In this document: piece by piece, positions 13,286-25,415 of the stretch | Layout: each line of letters opens with the position of its first letter | Numbering within the stretch: the stretch's first letter is position 1 | From: Branchiostoma floridae | Taxonomy: Eukaryota; Chordata; Leptocardii; Amphioxiformes; Branchiostomatidae | Direction: 5' to 3' | Assembly: GCF_000003815.2 (NCBI RefSeq) | Contig: NC_049987.1 | Coordinates: 14,538,266-14,602,265, forward strand | Length of the DNA: 64,000 nt | Program-made: the position numbers and the translations under genes | Notes under the pieces: model-generated | Told to the model about the DNA's origin: nothing | Databases searched by the model: none | Seen by the model: the letters and a program-made list of their open reading frames with translations, nothing else

Positions 13286-13689
13286 TCCTTTAAGGAAGTA
13301 CAGTAAGGGCGGAGACATTTCCTAGAGGTCAAAGGTTGCGATGATAAAGGTGTCTCATCCAAAACAATGTCTAGAGGGTTTCCCTGTGTCTGAGCGGGGG
13401 CTGGCTGCACAACTCTGGCTGTCTCAGGGACACAGGGCTGCCCCCTCCCAATTCCGTTAAGTGGAACAGGCTGTCATTCATGGATGGAATGTCTCAATTA
13501 GTAAATGGGGGTGTAAATTTTGTTTTACAACTTGCTGACAAGGACTTTTTTGTCACAAATACTTTTCAGCAACCGTTACAAATTTTAATAGGCAAGGAAG
13601 GACTCAGTCAGTCTTGGTCAAGTTAAAGTTTACAAGAGGGATTATATCAGACTGTGACTCAAGCAGGAAAGGCTTCTACTTCGTACACT

Positions 13690-14490
13690 ACCAAAAATGG
13701 TTTTTCTTATTTTTCTTGTTTTCTTATGTAGAGAAAGATTTTCTTCGGTAAAGAAAATTCAAGGAAAGTAAGAAACCCTCTGCAAAATCTCTGTATGTTA
13801 GTTCTTGGAGAAAGAGTTTTTCTCTATTTTTTCTTAAGTGAAGAAAGTATTTCTATTAAGATACTTGCCAACAAGAATTTTCTAGAAATTTAAGAAAAAC
13901 TTTATTTTTCAATCTTCCCATAAGATTCATTTTCTCTAAGATCAAACAGAGTATTCCATAGATTCTAACCGTAAGATCTTTAATCTTGTCATTTTCAATT
14001 TCTACATAAAATCTTGGTTTGCTAGAAGAACATTCTTGACTTTTCTTGATTTTCTTATCCAGGGGGTTTGAGAAAGATTATTCTTGTTTTTCTTTCTATC
14101 AATTAAGTAGATACAAGAACTTTTTTCTTCACTTTCTTGACCAAATAATGTTAAGAAAAAGAAGAAAAAAAGAAACTCTAAAACAAGATATGACAAGCAT
14201 AAAATTCACAAATGTTCTTATTTTCCTTATCCAGAAAGTTTAAGAAAGATAATTCTTGATTTTCTTGGTTATGTTTAAGAAGATACAAGAATTCTTTTCT
14301 TCACTTACTTACATCATAAAATCAAGAAATCAAAACAAAAAGTTACAACTAGCATAAAATTCTTTAATGTTATGTTTTCCTTATTCAAAAAGCTTAAGAA
14401 AGATGCTTCTTGTTTTTCTTGGTAATGTTTAAGATATACTAGAATATATTTCTTAACTTTCTTGATTAAGAAAAACAAGATATTTTTTGG
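13690..14490. repeat. degenerate tandem array rich in TTCTTG/AAGAAA
   Basis: About 0.8 kb made of TTTTCTTATCCAG, GTTTAAGAAAGAT, TTCTTGTTTTTCTT and AGATACAAGAA blocks in repeating order. Two clear landmarks, AGCATAAAATTC at 14196 and 14351, give a 155-bp period. Earlier units are more diverged. Each unit pairs a TTCTTGATTTTCTT block with an AAGAAA block, so the transcript could form many short stems. It has no coding meaning. Confidence 0.75.
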
Positions 14491-14667
14491 GGGTTCATGG
14501 CACCTAGAGGTAGTTGCAAGATATAACATTTAGTTGAATAGTATGGTAACCTTTCTTTTGAAATTTCTGTTGGTGACCAAGCTATGTTTAGTTCAAAGTT
14601 ATGTTAAACTTTGATTTCCTCAAATCAAACCCATTTGGTGTCTTTGTTAAGAATTAGTCTTGGTAAC

Positions 14668-14922
14668 AAGAAAACATTTCTTGATTTTCTAGCCTATCTT
14701 GTCATGTGACTTTTTCTGAACTCCTGATTGGTTTATTTGTATCTCAGAGTACTGTTGGGCTACCCCAGGTGGTCCATCTCTATTTTGAACAGTTATAAGA
14801 AAATATTTCTTAACATTTCTTGTTTTTCTAGCGTCTCTGGTCATGTGACTTTTTCTGAACCCCTGATTGGTTGATCTGTATCCCAGAGTACAGTTGGGCT
14901 ACCCCATCTCCATTTTGAACAG
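14668..14922. repeat. tandem duplication, 129-bp period
   Basis: Copy 1 (14668-14792) and copy 2 (14797-14922) share AAGAAAA, TTTCTTG, GTCATGTGACTTTTTCTGAAC, CCTGATTGGTT, GTTGGGCTACCCCA and ATTTTGAACAG in order. They follow the TTCTT-rich array directly and may be an outgrowth of it. Confidence 0.85.
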
Positions 14923-15765
14923 AGTGACAGTTGCAGCAGTTCAGTTCACTACTCTTTGTATCAGTTGATAACTCATGCCAGTTTTACAGTCAAAAGTAAG
15001 GTAAAAGGGACCATAATCATGTGAGGCACTGGGGACTGGGTTCAATTTGCTAAAAATCTATGCAGCAGAAACAGCTGGGAACCAGATATGAAGGATAAGG
15101 TAAGTGTGCCCCCCTCCCCCACCTTCAAGATAAAAGAAGTCCATGCATAGACTTTAGAGTATAGGGTTCAAAAGCAACAAGGCACAGAATCTTGACAAAG
15201 CAGTAGATATGGAGAGGCAAGAGTTGTTTCCATAGCTATAGTTTATCCACCTTTTGGCTGCCAAATTCTATGTGCACATTGTATGTCTAACCAAAATAAT
15301 CGTTGGGAGATTCCATTTCATATAACAGGGTTAGTCTGCTGTATTTCGGTTCAAAAACTTCATTACGGTATCAAGTAAACATATATATACATATCTATAG
15401 GTGTCACCAGTGGATTAAAGAATAGGTATATAGTACAGTGCATTACTGAAATTAATATATATTATTCAAAATTGTTTACTTTATACCTTTTTTGTTGTTT
15501 TGTGTAAGACTACGAAGTAATAAAGGTCTTTCACTTTTTCTCTAGGTGTCTGGAGGTTTTGACCATACCAAATGTCAAGAATGAAAAGTTCACTGCAAGG
15601 GTTTGCTCTATTTTGGAATGTGATACTCTGTAACCATATGGAATAGTTATATCTAAGTTTATAAATTATGGCCTTTAGTAGTAGTTAGCATATTCCGCTA
15701 CAAAACAGCTACACTGCCATTTAAGTAATGCAGTAATATTGCTGTAAATGCTTCTTTGAGAAGCG

Positions 15766-15865
15766 NNNNNNNNNNNNNNNNNNNNNNNNNNNNNNNNNNN
15801 NNNNNNNNNNNNNNNNNNNNNNNNNNNNNNNNNNNNNNNNNNNNNNNNNNNNNNNNNNNNNNNNN
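15766..15865. other. assembly gap of exactly 100 N
   Basis: One hundred undetermined bases. The round number suggests a gap of unknown true length, so distances across it should not be trusted. Confidence 0.99.
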
Positions 15866-17264
15866 GTATGGCAAGTCTAAGGCCCACTGTTACATAGGAT
15901 TTGCACACCAACACTGAAGCTGTCAGGGACTCCTGGTACTTATACTTTGGTGCTCTCCTGGAAAATGTTTGCCATACCATGAATGATGAAAGTCTTGTTT
16001 TTCATATCCATAAGATTATACAAAAGAAAAAGCAGTGAGCATCCAGACAGCCTAGATGTTGCAAAATTGGGAGCATAAAGCCAAGCTATAGGCACTAATG
16101 GTACTAGCTAACGAAAAAATGTTGTGCTTCATCCTCAGTGTTATGTTGCCCGCTTTTTTCAGCACAACTTTGTCTTCACCAAAAGACTGCAATAATAACA
16201 TCTATACTTAGGAGTCAGTTACACATCCATTGCTCCAGAATACTGCCTAGTATTGCAAAGTTGTGAAAAGAAGACATTATTCATTCCCATCAGTGCAGAT
16301 ACTGTATCACCTATGGGTATGTCCCTCGAGATTGTTTCTATCTTTAAATCATACATATATCTCTTATAAAGCCACTAATCTTCTACAAAAAGACACAAAT
16401 AAAATATTTATATGGATATCCACACTTTGGGTCAACCTGTGCCTATTCCTCTATCTATTGTTCAACCAAAAGACAAATTTGTCCTTAGTGACTAAAAACA
16501 ACCTTGTACCCTTATTGGTAATCCTTCACATAAACTCTGCTGTCCACTAATAAATAGCCTGATGAATTGTGCTGCCAGGAAAGAATGTAAAATGGGGTGT
16601 TCTGTTCAATGTTGTAGCTAAATGGTGGATAGAGAGATATTTCTCCTGTCTTGTGGGGATGTTTTTCTACCTTCCTCAAATTCCTGGTAAAGACTTGGAA
16701 ACAAACAAGGCAGTTTTGGAATATTTTCCTTTGTCAGGAATTCTAGGTGTTTTGTTTTGTTGGTCAGTTCGTGAGCATGATAAATTTATGTAAAAGAGTC
16801 ATGACCTTTGGAAGAATGCAGATATAACCAAAGATGCAAGGCTGTTAGTAATGAGGTTGACAAATGTACAGTTAGATCTACACAGTGGCAAAATGTCATT
16901 CGCAAATTTTGAACTGTAATTTCCAATACGAAAATTGGACTTTTAGAATTTTCAACTGAACAGCTCCAGTCTTTGTCACGGAATGAATAGTCTAAAATTT
17001 GGGTAAATCAAATTTTTGGTTGGAAAGTACAATTCAACTTTTCCAGGATGACTTCTACCAACACAGAACTTTCAAGTTAAGGCGCAAAATGTTTGTGAAA
17101 AGGAGAAATAACGACCAATAGCCAGTTAAGTTTGTCTGTTATCTTTGAAATTAAAATTGTGGTGTAGCAAAATCATAGTTTGTTTTGTCATAGGATGTTT
17201 TGGGACAGACAGATTGCTACAGTTTTATAACGGTTACATTTACATGAATGACCCATAGCTACTC

Positions 17265-17440
17265 CCAGACCTGTACAAGTCACTACATCCACACAAGGAC
17301 CACATGTACATGTGACCACAGTTTTTGGTGGTCTCTAAAATAATTTTCTAATTGACACATAGTGTCTATAGTGAACCAGCTATCCACATAGAAAAAATTT
17401 TATTGGAATGCTCTTATTTTGCAGTTTGGACAGTACATTT
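17265..17440 (-). repeat. diverged copy of the GGCCACCTGTCCACAT dispersed repeat
   Basis: It shares CTACATCCACACAAGGACCAC, GTGACCAC, TTTTTGGTGGTC, TAGTGTCTATAGTG and ATCCACATAG in order with 2707-2887 and 21219-21400. It is the most diverged of the three. Confidence 0.5.
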
Positions 17441-18147
17441 TGCTACAACTCAGTACAGGGTACAAGCATTATTGCCATAGTGTGAAACACTTAAAAAGCC
17501 ATTCGCATGTCATCTGACGGGTGTATATCTTAATATGAGCAGTCAGGCAGTATTGATGGGGATGCCCCCATAGACCTTTACCTTGAAAAGGCCATCCTCA
17601 TGGCCAAGTATGGATATTGTACATATTCATTCCTGCATATCTACAATGACAAGGTCTCCCCATAGGTGAAGGTTTTATCCACACCCATTGTCCTAACCCT
17701 CATAGGTGAACACTTACACGTCCCGTTGTCACTTTGATCTACCAGAAACGTGCAATGAAATCCGACAAAGTCTTTCAGCTCACAGAATGTGTGTAACGTA
17801 CTGTATGGGATGTTTTCCTGTTGGTTTGTTGGAGCAGTTTGTCTGGATATCCACAGAGAATTGTAACAAAGGTTTACATTTGTACATTGTGGAGAGTGCA
17901 TGCTCCATTGTTTAGTGCATCTGTAGTTCTTTCTTTTTCCATTAGATTTGTCCAAACACTTGTCACTTTCGATTTGAAAGGCACATCAGGCATGCATTTG
18001 TAAAATGAAATAATTTTTAGGTCATGGTAGTACATGCAAGGAGGAGGAAGCTTGCAAAACACACCTTTAACCATTGGCAATAGACCTCATAATAGTTGTT
18101 GAGCAAGGGACCGAGCCACCAGACAATGGCAACCAAACTCCCATTAT

Positions 18148-19597
18148 GAGGGCCCCCAAGGGGGGGTAGCGACAACGCTCTACGCTAAATTCGGGAGGGC
18201 CAGCTACGTAATACGCTAAATTATGGACACTTTATTACGCTCTACGCTAAATTACGAAATTTCATAATTCATTATGCAAATATTTATTGTCTTTTGGCTG
18301 AACTCCGCCGACGGCAGAACATGTGAAGATGAGATCTAAACAAAACTGATAATTTCATTAATAAGATTAAAACTTAACTTCTAAAGACGTCTTGCTGGCC
18401 AAAGGCGGCGACAGCAAATTTCTCATGTGACGTAATTTTCAGCACTTGTATCACCGAAAGTGGAGGCGCGACAATCCTAGGGCGTCCGGGGGCATGCTCC
18501 CCCGGGAATATTGTGAAATCCTGACCCTCTGAAACGCCATTTTATACATTCTGAAGGGCAAATTTTGCTCACAGACTAAGCTAAGTTAAATAGCATCCAA
18601 CTAGAAATTCACATGGTTTTAGCTTTACGCTGGGCAACGCCCCCAAACATCATTTTCAGATTTCGAGTGCCGAAAGCACGAACAGTCGAACTGTCGCAAG
18701 GTAGGTACGGGAAAATTTGGAAATTTTTACCCTCTGAAACACCATTTCCTGCATTTTGAGGGACAAATTTTGCTGGCAGACCATATGCTCAATGTAATGA
18801 CATTTCTGTCTGAGAAACGTCTTTGAGGGCTAGTCTCTACCAGACTCCGGATCGCTGGAAAATCGAGGAAATGGAACAAATAGAGAGGAATATAACCGGC
18901 CAGGGAACAGCGATCCGACGATCGCGTGCTGTTCCCTGGCCGGTTATATTCCTCTGGCTGGCCTACTCCTCTGATTTGTTCCATTTCTACGATTTTTCCA
19001 GCGATCCGGAGTCTGGTAGAGACTATTTGAGGGCGACGAGCGCCGGAGAGTCGTGAGCACCGGAGGCCCAACCCGTCGCAAGCCTTGGCAAAGGCCGCCC
19101 GGCGCCCGGAGAAAAATTGAAATCTCGACCCTCTGAAATGCCATTTCCTGCATTTAAGGGGCACATTTTGCTTGTTAACTAAGCTATATAGCTAAGGTCG
19201 GTAAAAAGATTTCTACTAGTTGGGGGACAACGCTCCCGCAACATATTTTCACCATGTCCAGTGCCGAAGTGTTGAGCCATAGCAAGGAATGTCCGGCGAA
19301 ATTTTGAAATCTGGACCCTTTGAAACGCAATTTCCAGCATTTTCGCGGGTAAAATTTGCCGGTAGACTAGTTAAGTTTAATGAAACTTTGATTACGCTTG
19401 ACGAAAAATTGATATGAATTACGTTTTACGGTAAAATCCGGTTAGCTTCTACGTAATACGTTAAATTAAAGGGGCCAATATCGCTCGACGCAAAATGCAC
19501 CGATTACGCTCTACGTTGAATTCGAGCGGTCCCGCTACGTAGTACGTAGAATTAAAACCGCCGATTACGCTCTACGGAAAAGGGCTTTGGGGCCCTC
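18148..19597. mobile_element. 1,450-bp non-autonomous inverted-repeat element (GAGGG/TACGCTAAAT family)
   Basis: The left end reads GAGGGCCCCCAAGG and the right end is the complement of GAGGGCCCCAAAGC. A 6-bp CATTAT flanks both ends (18142-18147 and 19598-19603). Subterminal zones at both ends are filled with TACGCTCTACG, TACGCTAAATT and CTACGTAATACG words. The centre is a tandem array of a unit of about 190-205 bp whose landmark (CCCTCTGAAA or variants) falls at 18525, 18730, 19129 and 19316. A 195-bp hairpin element sits inside the second unit. There is no transposase; the open frames inside are by-products of the repeats. The family matches 11788-11988. A 6-bp target duplication is uncommon among cut-and-paste superfamilies, so the superfamily is left open. 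Confidence 0.88.
18831..19025. mobile_element. 195-bp hairpin MITE nested in the larger element, 9-bp target duplication
   Basis: The sequence is a long inverted repeat starting TAGTCTCTACCAGACTCC and ending in its complement, with arms of about 80 bases and one extra block in the right arm. TTTGAGGGC flanks it directly at 18822-18830 and 19026-19034, a 9-bp target duplication. This size and the long arms fit a Mutator-like (MULE) MITE, though superfamily assignment needs relatives. Removing it and one target copy (204 bp) turns the 399-bp spacing of repeat units into 195 bp, matching the neighbours. Confidence 0.88.
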
Positions 19598-19603
19598 CAT
19601 TAT

Positions 19604-21215
19604 TGCTGGAGGACTGTACTGGTCATCCTTTGAGCTGAGTTAACCCTCATGACTCCCTCCACTCACTGGCTGGCTGTGCTGACCTTCTGGTGCCTTTGGC
19701 ACCTGCAGCTTTGAGCATTTTTGGTCCCTGGGAACTCCAACCTTGACAGTTCAGCATGGGTGATTTTTACAACAATTCCTTGTCCTACCACCTTTGCTTT
19801 AAGTTTTAACGTTCAGTCTTCTAAGAAAATCATATTCAATTTTGAATTTGCATTGGTAAAGGTTATAGGCAGCAGGTAGAAAGTTAACCTTTTGGCACCA
19901 GCTTGAAGTTCAAAATCCCTACTTGAATTTTAGACTCCCTAGTCATAATATTCTAATCTTAAAAAGTATTAATTCCATCTTACACTTTGGAGGAAATAGA
20001 ACATCATATTGCTAAGTAACTACACATTCCAAAGAGCACATGTTTGCTTTTCCATCAGTTTTGACTGATGACTTATTTTTTGGGGTGCCATAGTTCAGAC
20101 TTGCCCAGACTTGTTTGCCATGGTTAAAACCTCTCAGCTGCTTGCATGTATCAAATACAAGCCACACAGTTGACTCCCTGACCTAAAACCCAACCTATGG
20201 CTCCACCTTTCAGACAGAGTATTTGCATTTGTAGTCCTTAATTCTCTGGCGAGCGGCTTTTTCTTTTATCCTCCGACAGAAAAACAGGAAGCAGATGCAA
20301 ACAGTTGGCATTTCTGTGGTTTTTCGTCTTTTGTTTGACGCCGTTTTAAGTAGTTTTTACCGACCTGTTTACGCTTGATTGTTGTTGGATACAGGGTAAG
20401 AGACCATGAGAAAATAGGTGTATCCATTTTCTGAAAAGGACCCTAAGAACTTAGACCAAGAAAGTGTAGGGCTTTTAACTCCCCGTGTAGTCTTCTTGGA
20501 AACAGAGGGGAAGGTTTGCTCAGAAATTGGAGAATTCTCGCTGCCATGGAACTCAGCACAACAACTTGGGTAATTAGGAGTTAAAAATTAGGGAGTGCCA
20601 CTTCAGTTTGTTATTTTCCCATTTACAACTTGGATACAGTCTCTTTGTAATTGCATGTTTTGAAAACAGTTTGCTAACGGATTACATTATACAGTGAAGT
20701 TGATATACTTTTGTAAATTAGTAGTGTTGCTATGTTGAAAAAACAAATGAAAGAAAGAAAACAAAAAATTGACGTGTGAAACTTTTTTATGACTGATACA
20801 GTGAATGGTATTGTTGTTATGGAAAGTTTTCTAATAGTTTTCAAGACTTGTTTTAGTTTGCTTGCTTGAAACAGGTGGATGTAAGTCACATGACCACTCT
20901 AGACCAATGAGGAGCCAGCTTGAGACCCCATGTGGCCAGTAATACCTGTGGGAAATTCAAATGTTGGGAAACCCCTTGTCACTCCTTTCTCAGGTGCATG
21001 GGTTAGCCTGTGGGCTGGAGGATTGGATGAGAAGTGGACCCTTGAGGTTGTGTTGCCACATTGTAGCCCAGGATGTTTTCTCAGCTTGGGTTTTCGAGCC
21101 ACTGTAAGCTCCACTAAGAAACAATGTATCCACCCACATGCGGTTTCAGGGGATATACAAAATGTACATTGTGCATCTACACTGTCCTTGTGGGTGGGTT
21201 AATAATGTAAGAATC
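19604..21215. other. non-coding, no gene seen
   Basis: AT-rich to average composition and no recognisable exon. The plus-strand open frame at 20930-21202 has no family match. I see no repeat of note. Confidence 0.5.
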
Positions 21216-21218
21216 CAC

Positions 21219-21400
21219 CTCTACATAAGGGCCACCTGGCCAATGTGACCACTTTTTGATGGTCCCCTTAGATAATTTTTCCCAGTCATGTCTCTATATA
21301 TAGTGACCACCTGTCCACATAGGGCAGATTTTATCTATTCCTTGAGTGGTTTTGGTGGACAATTTCGACTGTTCTTGCTGAGATATTAAACAATTATTTT
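21219..21400 (-). repeat. dispersed repeat, second copy
   Basis: CCTCTACATAAGGGCCACCT, GGCCAATGTGACCAC, TTTTTGATGGTCCCC and CCTGTCCACATAGG align in order with 2707-2887. It is probably a truncated relative of the complete MITE at 25236-25413. Confidence 0.65.
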
Positions 21401-24400
21401 ATCGCACCATGGTTTATGATACGTTTTCTCTTGAATTTTTTGTTTTTGTAGAATTTGGGATTGTCAGGCTAAATACAATATGTGGGGAAGTTTTGTAGAT
21501 CAAAGGTATGTTTTAAAACTACAACATGAAAATGGTCCTAAATAGAAAGGAAACACTGTAGACTTGACTGTTTCTAAACAACAAACATCACTTTGTACAC
21601 ACTGATTGTTCCACTCAGGTTCAACAGATAAAGGCACATCTCCTGTTACTGTTTGTAGTTCTTGTAGTCAGGATACAAGCAGAACAACAAATACAGACAT
21701 GAGAAAAGGGTGATTTCTCTTTTGTTTCAGTTGTCGTCATGAACTTTCTGTGAATGAAGGATGTGGTTTTGTAGGGAAGGAAACAAGATCGCGGGGTCAA
21801 TTACTGTGAGATTTGTGTCTTTGTAAGAGGAGAAAAGACTCTGAAATTGTGGGAAATACTTTCATTTTGCAACACTATCGTTCTGGTAGTCTTGGTCTGT
21901 AAAAATAGACGTTACCATAGTAGATGCTTCGTGACAGGAAGTTAATTTGATTATCCCAAAATAGTATTTTGTACTGCGGTATGTGTTTTGTGTTGTCAAG
22001 TTGGTTTATCGGAAGTGTACGCGCTTAACACGTCATAGCTACTGTTGATTGATACAGTATCCGTAACATGTACTGTAAAACTGTAAGTTGTAAGAAAGAG
22101 TAAAAGAAAATTACATTTTTTTGCCTAATAGCAGTTTATGCTCAAGCAAACAGATATGATTTGGGAAATTGTCAGATGTTCAAGCTACCGGATATGATGT
22201 TGGAAACAGTATAGAAAATGACATTTGCTTTATATTTCAATTATAACCATGAAATCCAGTGGACTGGGATATGGTAAGGAGAGGAAAGGAATCAAAGTCA
22301 AAGTAGAGTCAGTTACTGTGAAGTTGAAGAAGGGAGAAATCCCATAAAAGTGTAGGTTACAACTACCAGTGTTCTTTCTCAAAGCAGAGGATGTTTGCTC
22401 AAAGGAAGTCGTCTTTCAATCCCGAACAATGTACTGCAATTTTGTACTCAAATTGTATTTACAGACAAAAGATATGTGGTTATAACGTTCCTGTAACAGA
22501 AGCGTGAAAAGAACCATTTACCTGCTGTTTATAGTCTTAATGGTTTTTATAGGGAGAGGATGTGGTCGAAAAGACCAGGGAACAAGGTACATGTAGAATT
22601 GGTCGTTTGTAACCATGTTTATGAAGGATATGGTTTACACAACAAGTTTCCTGAATTGTTCAGGTGGTAGTACAAGTGTAGGCATTGTACAGGAAGTGGC
22701 CAGTAGAAAGAGGAGAACTTGTACTAGTTGTAGTAAGATTCTGAATGGAGGAAAGCCATTGTTAGCTGGTTTGGTAAAGTGATTCATTTGTGCAGGACAA
22801 GTTGAAGGTCACTTTTCATTTAGAAATACAGACAGTAGTTAGAGATTTTTGTAGTTTCTTACATAGGATATACATGCCTATAGTCTGTAATTTGAAAGAC
22901 TGCAGTTTATAAGATAGACTTTACTGACAGAGTATATCAGGTTCAGGATATATCAATGATTAACAATTTTTGCTGGAAAATCTTCTTTCTTACTTTGAAT
23001 AAAGCCTATAGCGATGTGAAAAATTATTCGGTTTTAATTGATTATCAACTTTTAGAGCAACCTGTTCAAAACTGAATTAAAAAATCTACTTATCTTTATC
23101 ACCTGACCCTTTCAATAGGAATATGTATGCAATCTTATTTCAGAAGTCAAGGAATTTCTACTGATTGAAATAGCATGCAGTAAATGAATAAGACAAATGG
23201 TACAAAACAGCTAAGGCAGTGCTGATTAGTCTACTGTAAGTGTAACGTGTAATTATACATAATGTATGTTGAAAGTCTAACAGTAACTGTAAGACAATTC
23301 TGTGGTCACCAGAGGTTAGAGTACATTGAAGACCAAGCCGACCTTGTAAGCGAATAATTAATGTAATTTTAAGCTAAGACGCTTTGATGTCTCTTCTCTG
23401 TGCATCTTGTTTATTGTTACAAGCACAGACTGGCGCATGTGGACTGGAAACAGTTGGACACACTCATCAACATCAAAGGCTGCTGCACCAGTGATGTCCA
23501 TGACTCACCAACCACACAATAAGACCTTTCTGTAACTTCCAAGGCCACTGACAAACAGACAAACTACAGTTGACAAAGGGTTACAAAATCGCTTCTTCAT
23601 ACACTGATGTTTCCGCTTTTTCATTCTCGCAAATTGTATCTCGACTTTCAAAACAAAAATCAACACTTCTTATTCTATGAATGATTGGAGAGAGTTAATT
23701 TTGGAATGACTTTGAAGTTGCTGATCTGGTATGTGTAGCTCTACCTTTGAAGTTGTAATGTCATTGTGCGAAGGCTAAGTCCTTTGTAAGTTAAGAAGGT
23801 TGTGAAGAATGTGATAATGGTAGACAGGTGGTGTTAGAACAGTGGAAGGGAAGAGAAAGAAACCTGTGGTTGTTGTTGTTGAGCGTGAGTCACTGGTGCC
23901 GACTGTGGTGTGGAGAGCAGCTGGTCTCTCAAGCTTTTGAAAACATGTAATGTTTTACATTATGCTACTGTTTCTTTGTTCTTTTGATTGAAAATGCTAG
24001 GAGAGCCGCAAGGCTAAAGTATAGGGGGATATTTGTGCGGTTTGTTTCTATTTATTTGAATTGTCAGAATGTACGATAATTTGCGATGAGAAAGGTCCTT
24101 TCTTCTTGAATGGGTAAACTTAGATTTTGGTAAAACTACAATGTGCATGTAATAATGTGCATGTAGTCATTGAAATATACATGAAGATACAAAATAATGC
24201 ATCATTGGCACCTGTAATTCTGATTCCAAAATTCATACTTTTCTGATATATTTGAGAAGGCAATCGATTTAAATAATTATTTGAAGAGGTAATTTTCATT
24301 CTTTTCATTCCTTCTATATTAGAATTACTTTTCTGTATAAATTTTGGCAATTTTTATTTCCCCAAAGTATGTTCATGAATGTTCAAAATCCAAGGAGACA

Positions 24401-25233
24401 AAAGAAAAGTTAGCACACATTCCTGGACCCCAACCATCTCAACCCCAGTAACCCGTAGCAACCAAAGCTCTCCTTCCCAGAGTACACAAAGCCAGGAAAT
24501 GGCTGTTTTCAGTCTGCCCACCCTTATCAACAGTCAGGCAGACAAGAGTAAATCATCTGTCACAAACTCCTGTGTGATTTACTGGGTGTTTGGCTGTTTG
24601 CATCTATCTGCTCACCAAATCTGGAATGTCCCCTTTCTGTAGGGAATGACAGTAAACAACGGTGGGTTGCCTCCACCCCTCCTGAGGTGGATAATCTTCT
24701 GATTAAACCATAGACAATGGGGGAAAGAGCTTAGATGGGCTGATTAGGGAAAGGGCATGGGTTCAAATGTGTTGGTTCAGCCACGCAGGGAATTTTGATT
24801 GCATCAAAGAATTTTTGAACCTCAAAAGGTTACGGACAAGTGAAATTCTTAATAGCTGGTCTAAAGATGTTTATCAGGTCTTCATCGCTTATATAAAGTC
24901 ACAACTTTACATATTTTTTTTTATATTTTGCAGTCTTGAGAAAAAAAGAGAGATATAAAGCTGCAAAGACGAACAGGAGATATGTCCTTGTTTTTGCCCT
25001 TAACAGTCAAAATTTCCCAAGACCACTCGGGAGACCAATGAAATCTGGTCTATGTAGACAGGATTTTTAATGCTTTTGTCAATTGGAGAAAAAAAGTTGT
25101 CACATTGGTACATGTACGTAAAGGTGGTCACTTGAACATGTTTGACTATAATTCTAATAGATCATAAACATTTAATGTTCAATAGTAGTGCATACATGTA
25201 GAAGTGGCTTTTACATTAACATTCTTTATTGCA
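21401..25233. other. long AT-rich non-coding stretch
   Basis: This stretch is rich in purine-biased phrases (GTAGAAAG, AGGAGAG) and lacks recognisable exons, RNA genes or complete transposons. A short AATGTGCATGTA duplication is present near 24139-24163. Confidence 0.5.
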
Positions 25234-25235
25234 TA

Positions 25236-25413
25236 CAGTCAAACCTGTCTATAGCGGCCACTCGAGGGACCGGACAAATTTGGCCACTATAGACAGGTGG
25301 CCTCTGTATAGAGGTGGCAACTTGTAGTTAAAATACCCAAGGGACCGACAAAAAGTGGCCACTATGGACAGGTGGCCCCTCTGTAGAGGTGGCCCCTAAT
25401 ACAGGTTTGACTG
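25236..25413. mobile_element. 178-bp MITE with CAGTCAAACCTGT ends and TA target duplication
   Basis: The left end is CAGTCAAACCTGT and the right end is its complement, each bordered by TA (25234-25235 and 25414-25415). The interior repeats GTGGCCACTATAGACAGGTGGCC-like phrases (each under 20 bases in common) in tandem. The TA duplication and short inverted ends fit the Tc1/mariner group. No coding capacity. The partial copies at 2707, 17265 and 21219 look related. Confidence 0.85.
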
Positions 25414-25415
25414 TA

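Larger units (their letters stand above)
14923..18141. other. non-coding stretch with assembly gap
   Basis: AT-rich sequence with no recognisable exon. It includes the N run described separately and a diverged dispersed repeat at about 17265-17440. The open frames at 16.26-16.55 and 16.57-16.79 kb have no domain or splice context. Confidence 0.5.

Noticed and set aside
18727-19164. 145-codon minus-strand open frame, the longest in the window
   Set aside because: It spans the nested hairpin and tandem repeat units of a transposon; repeated peptide phrases come from the repeats themselves.
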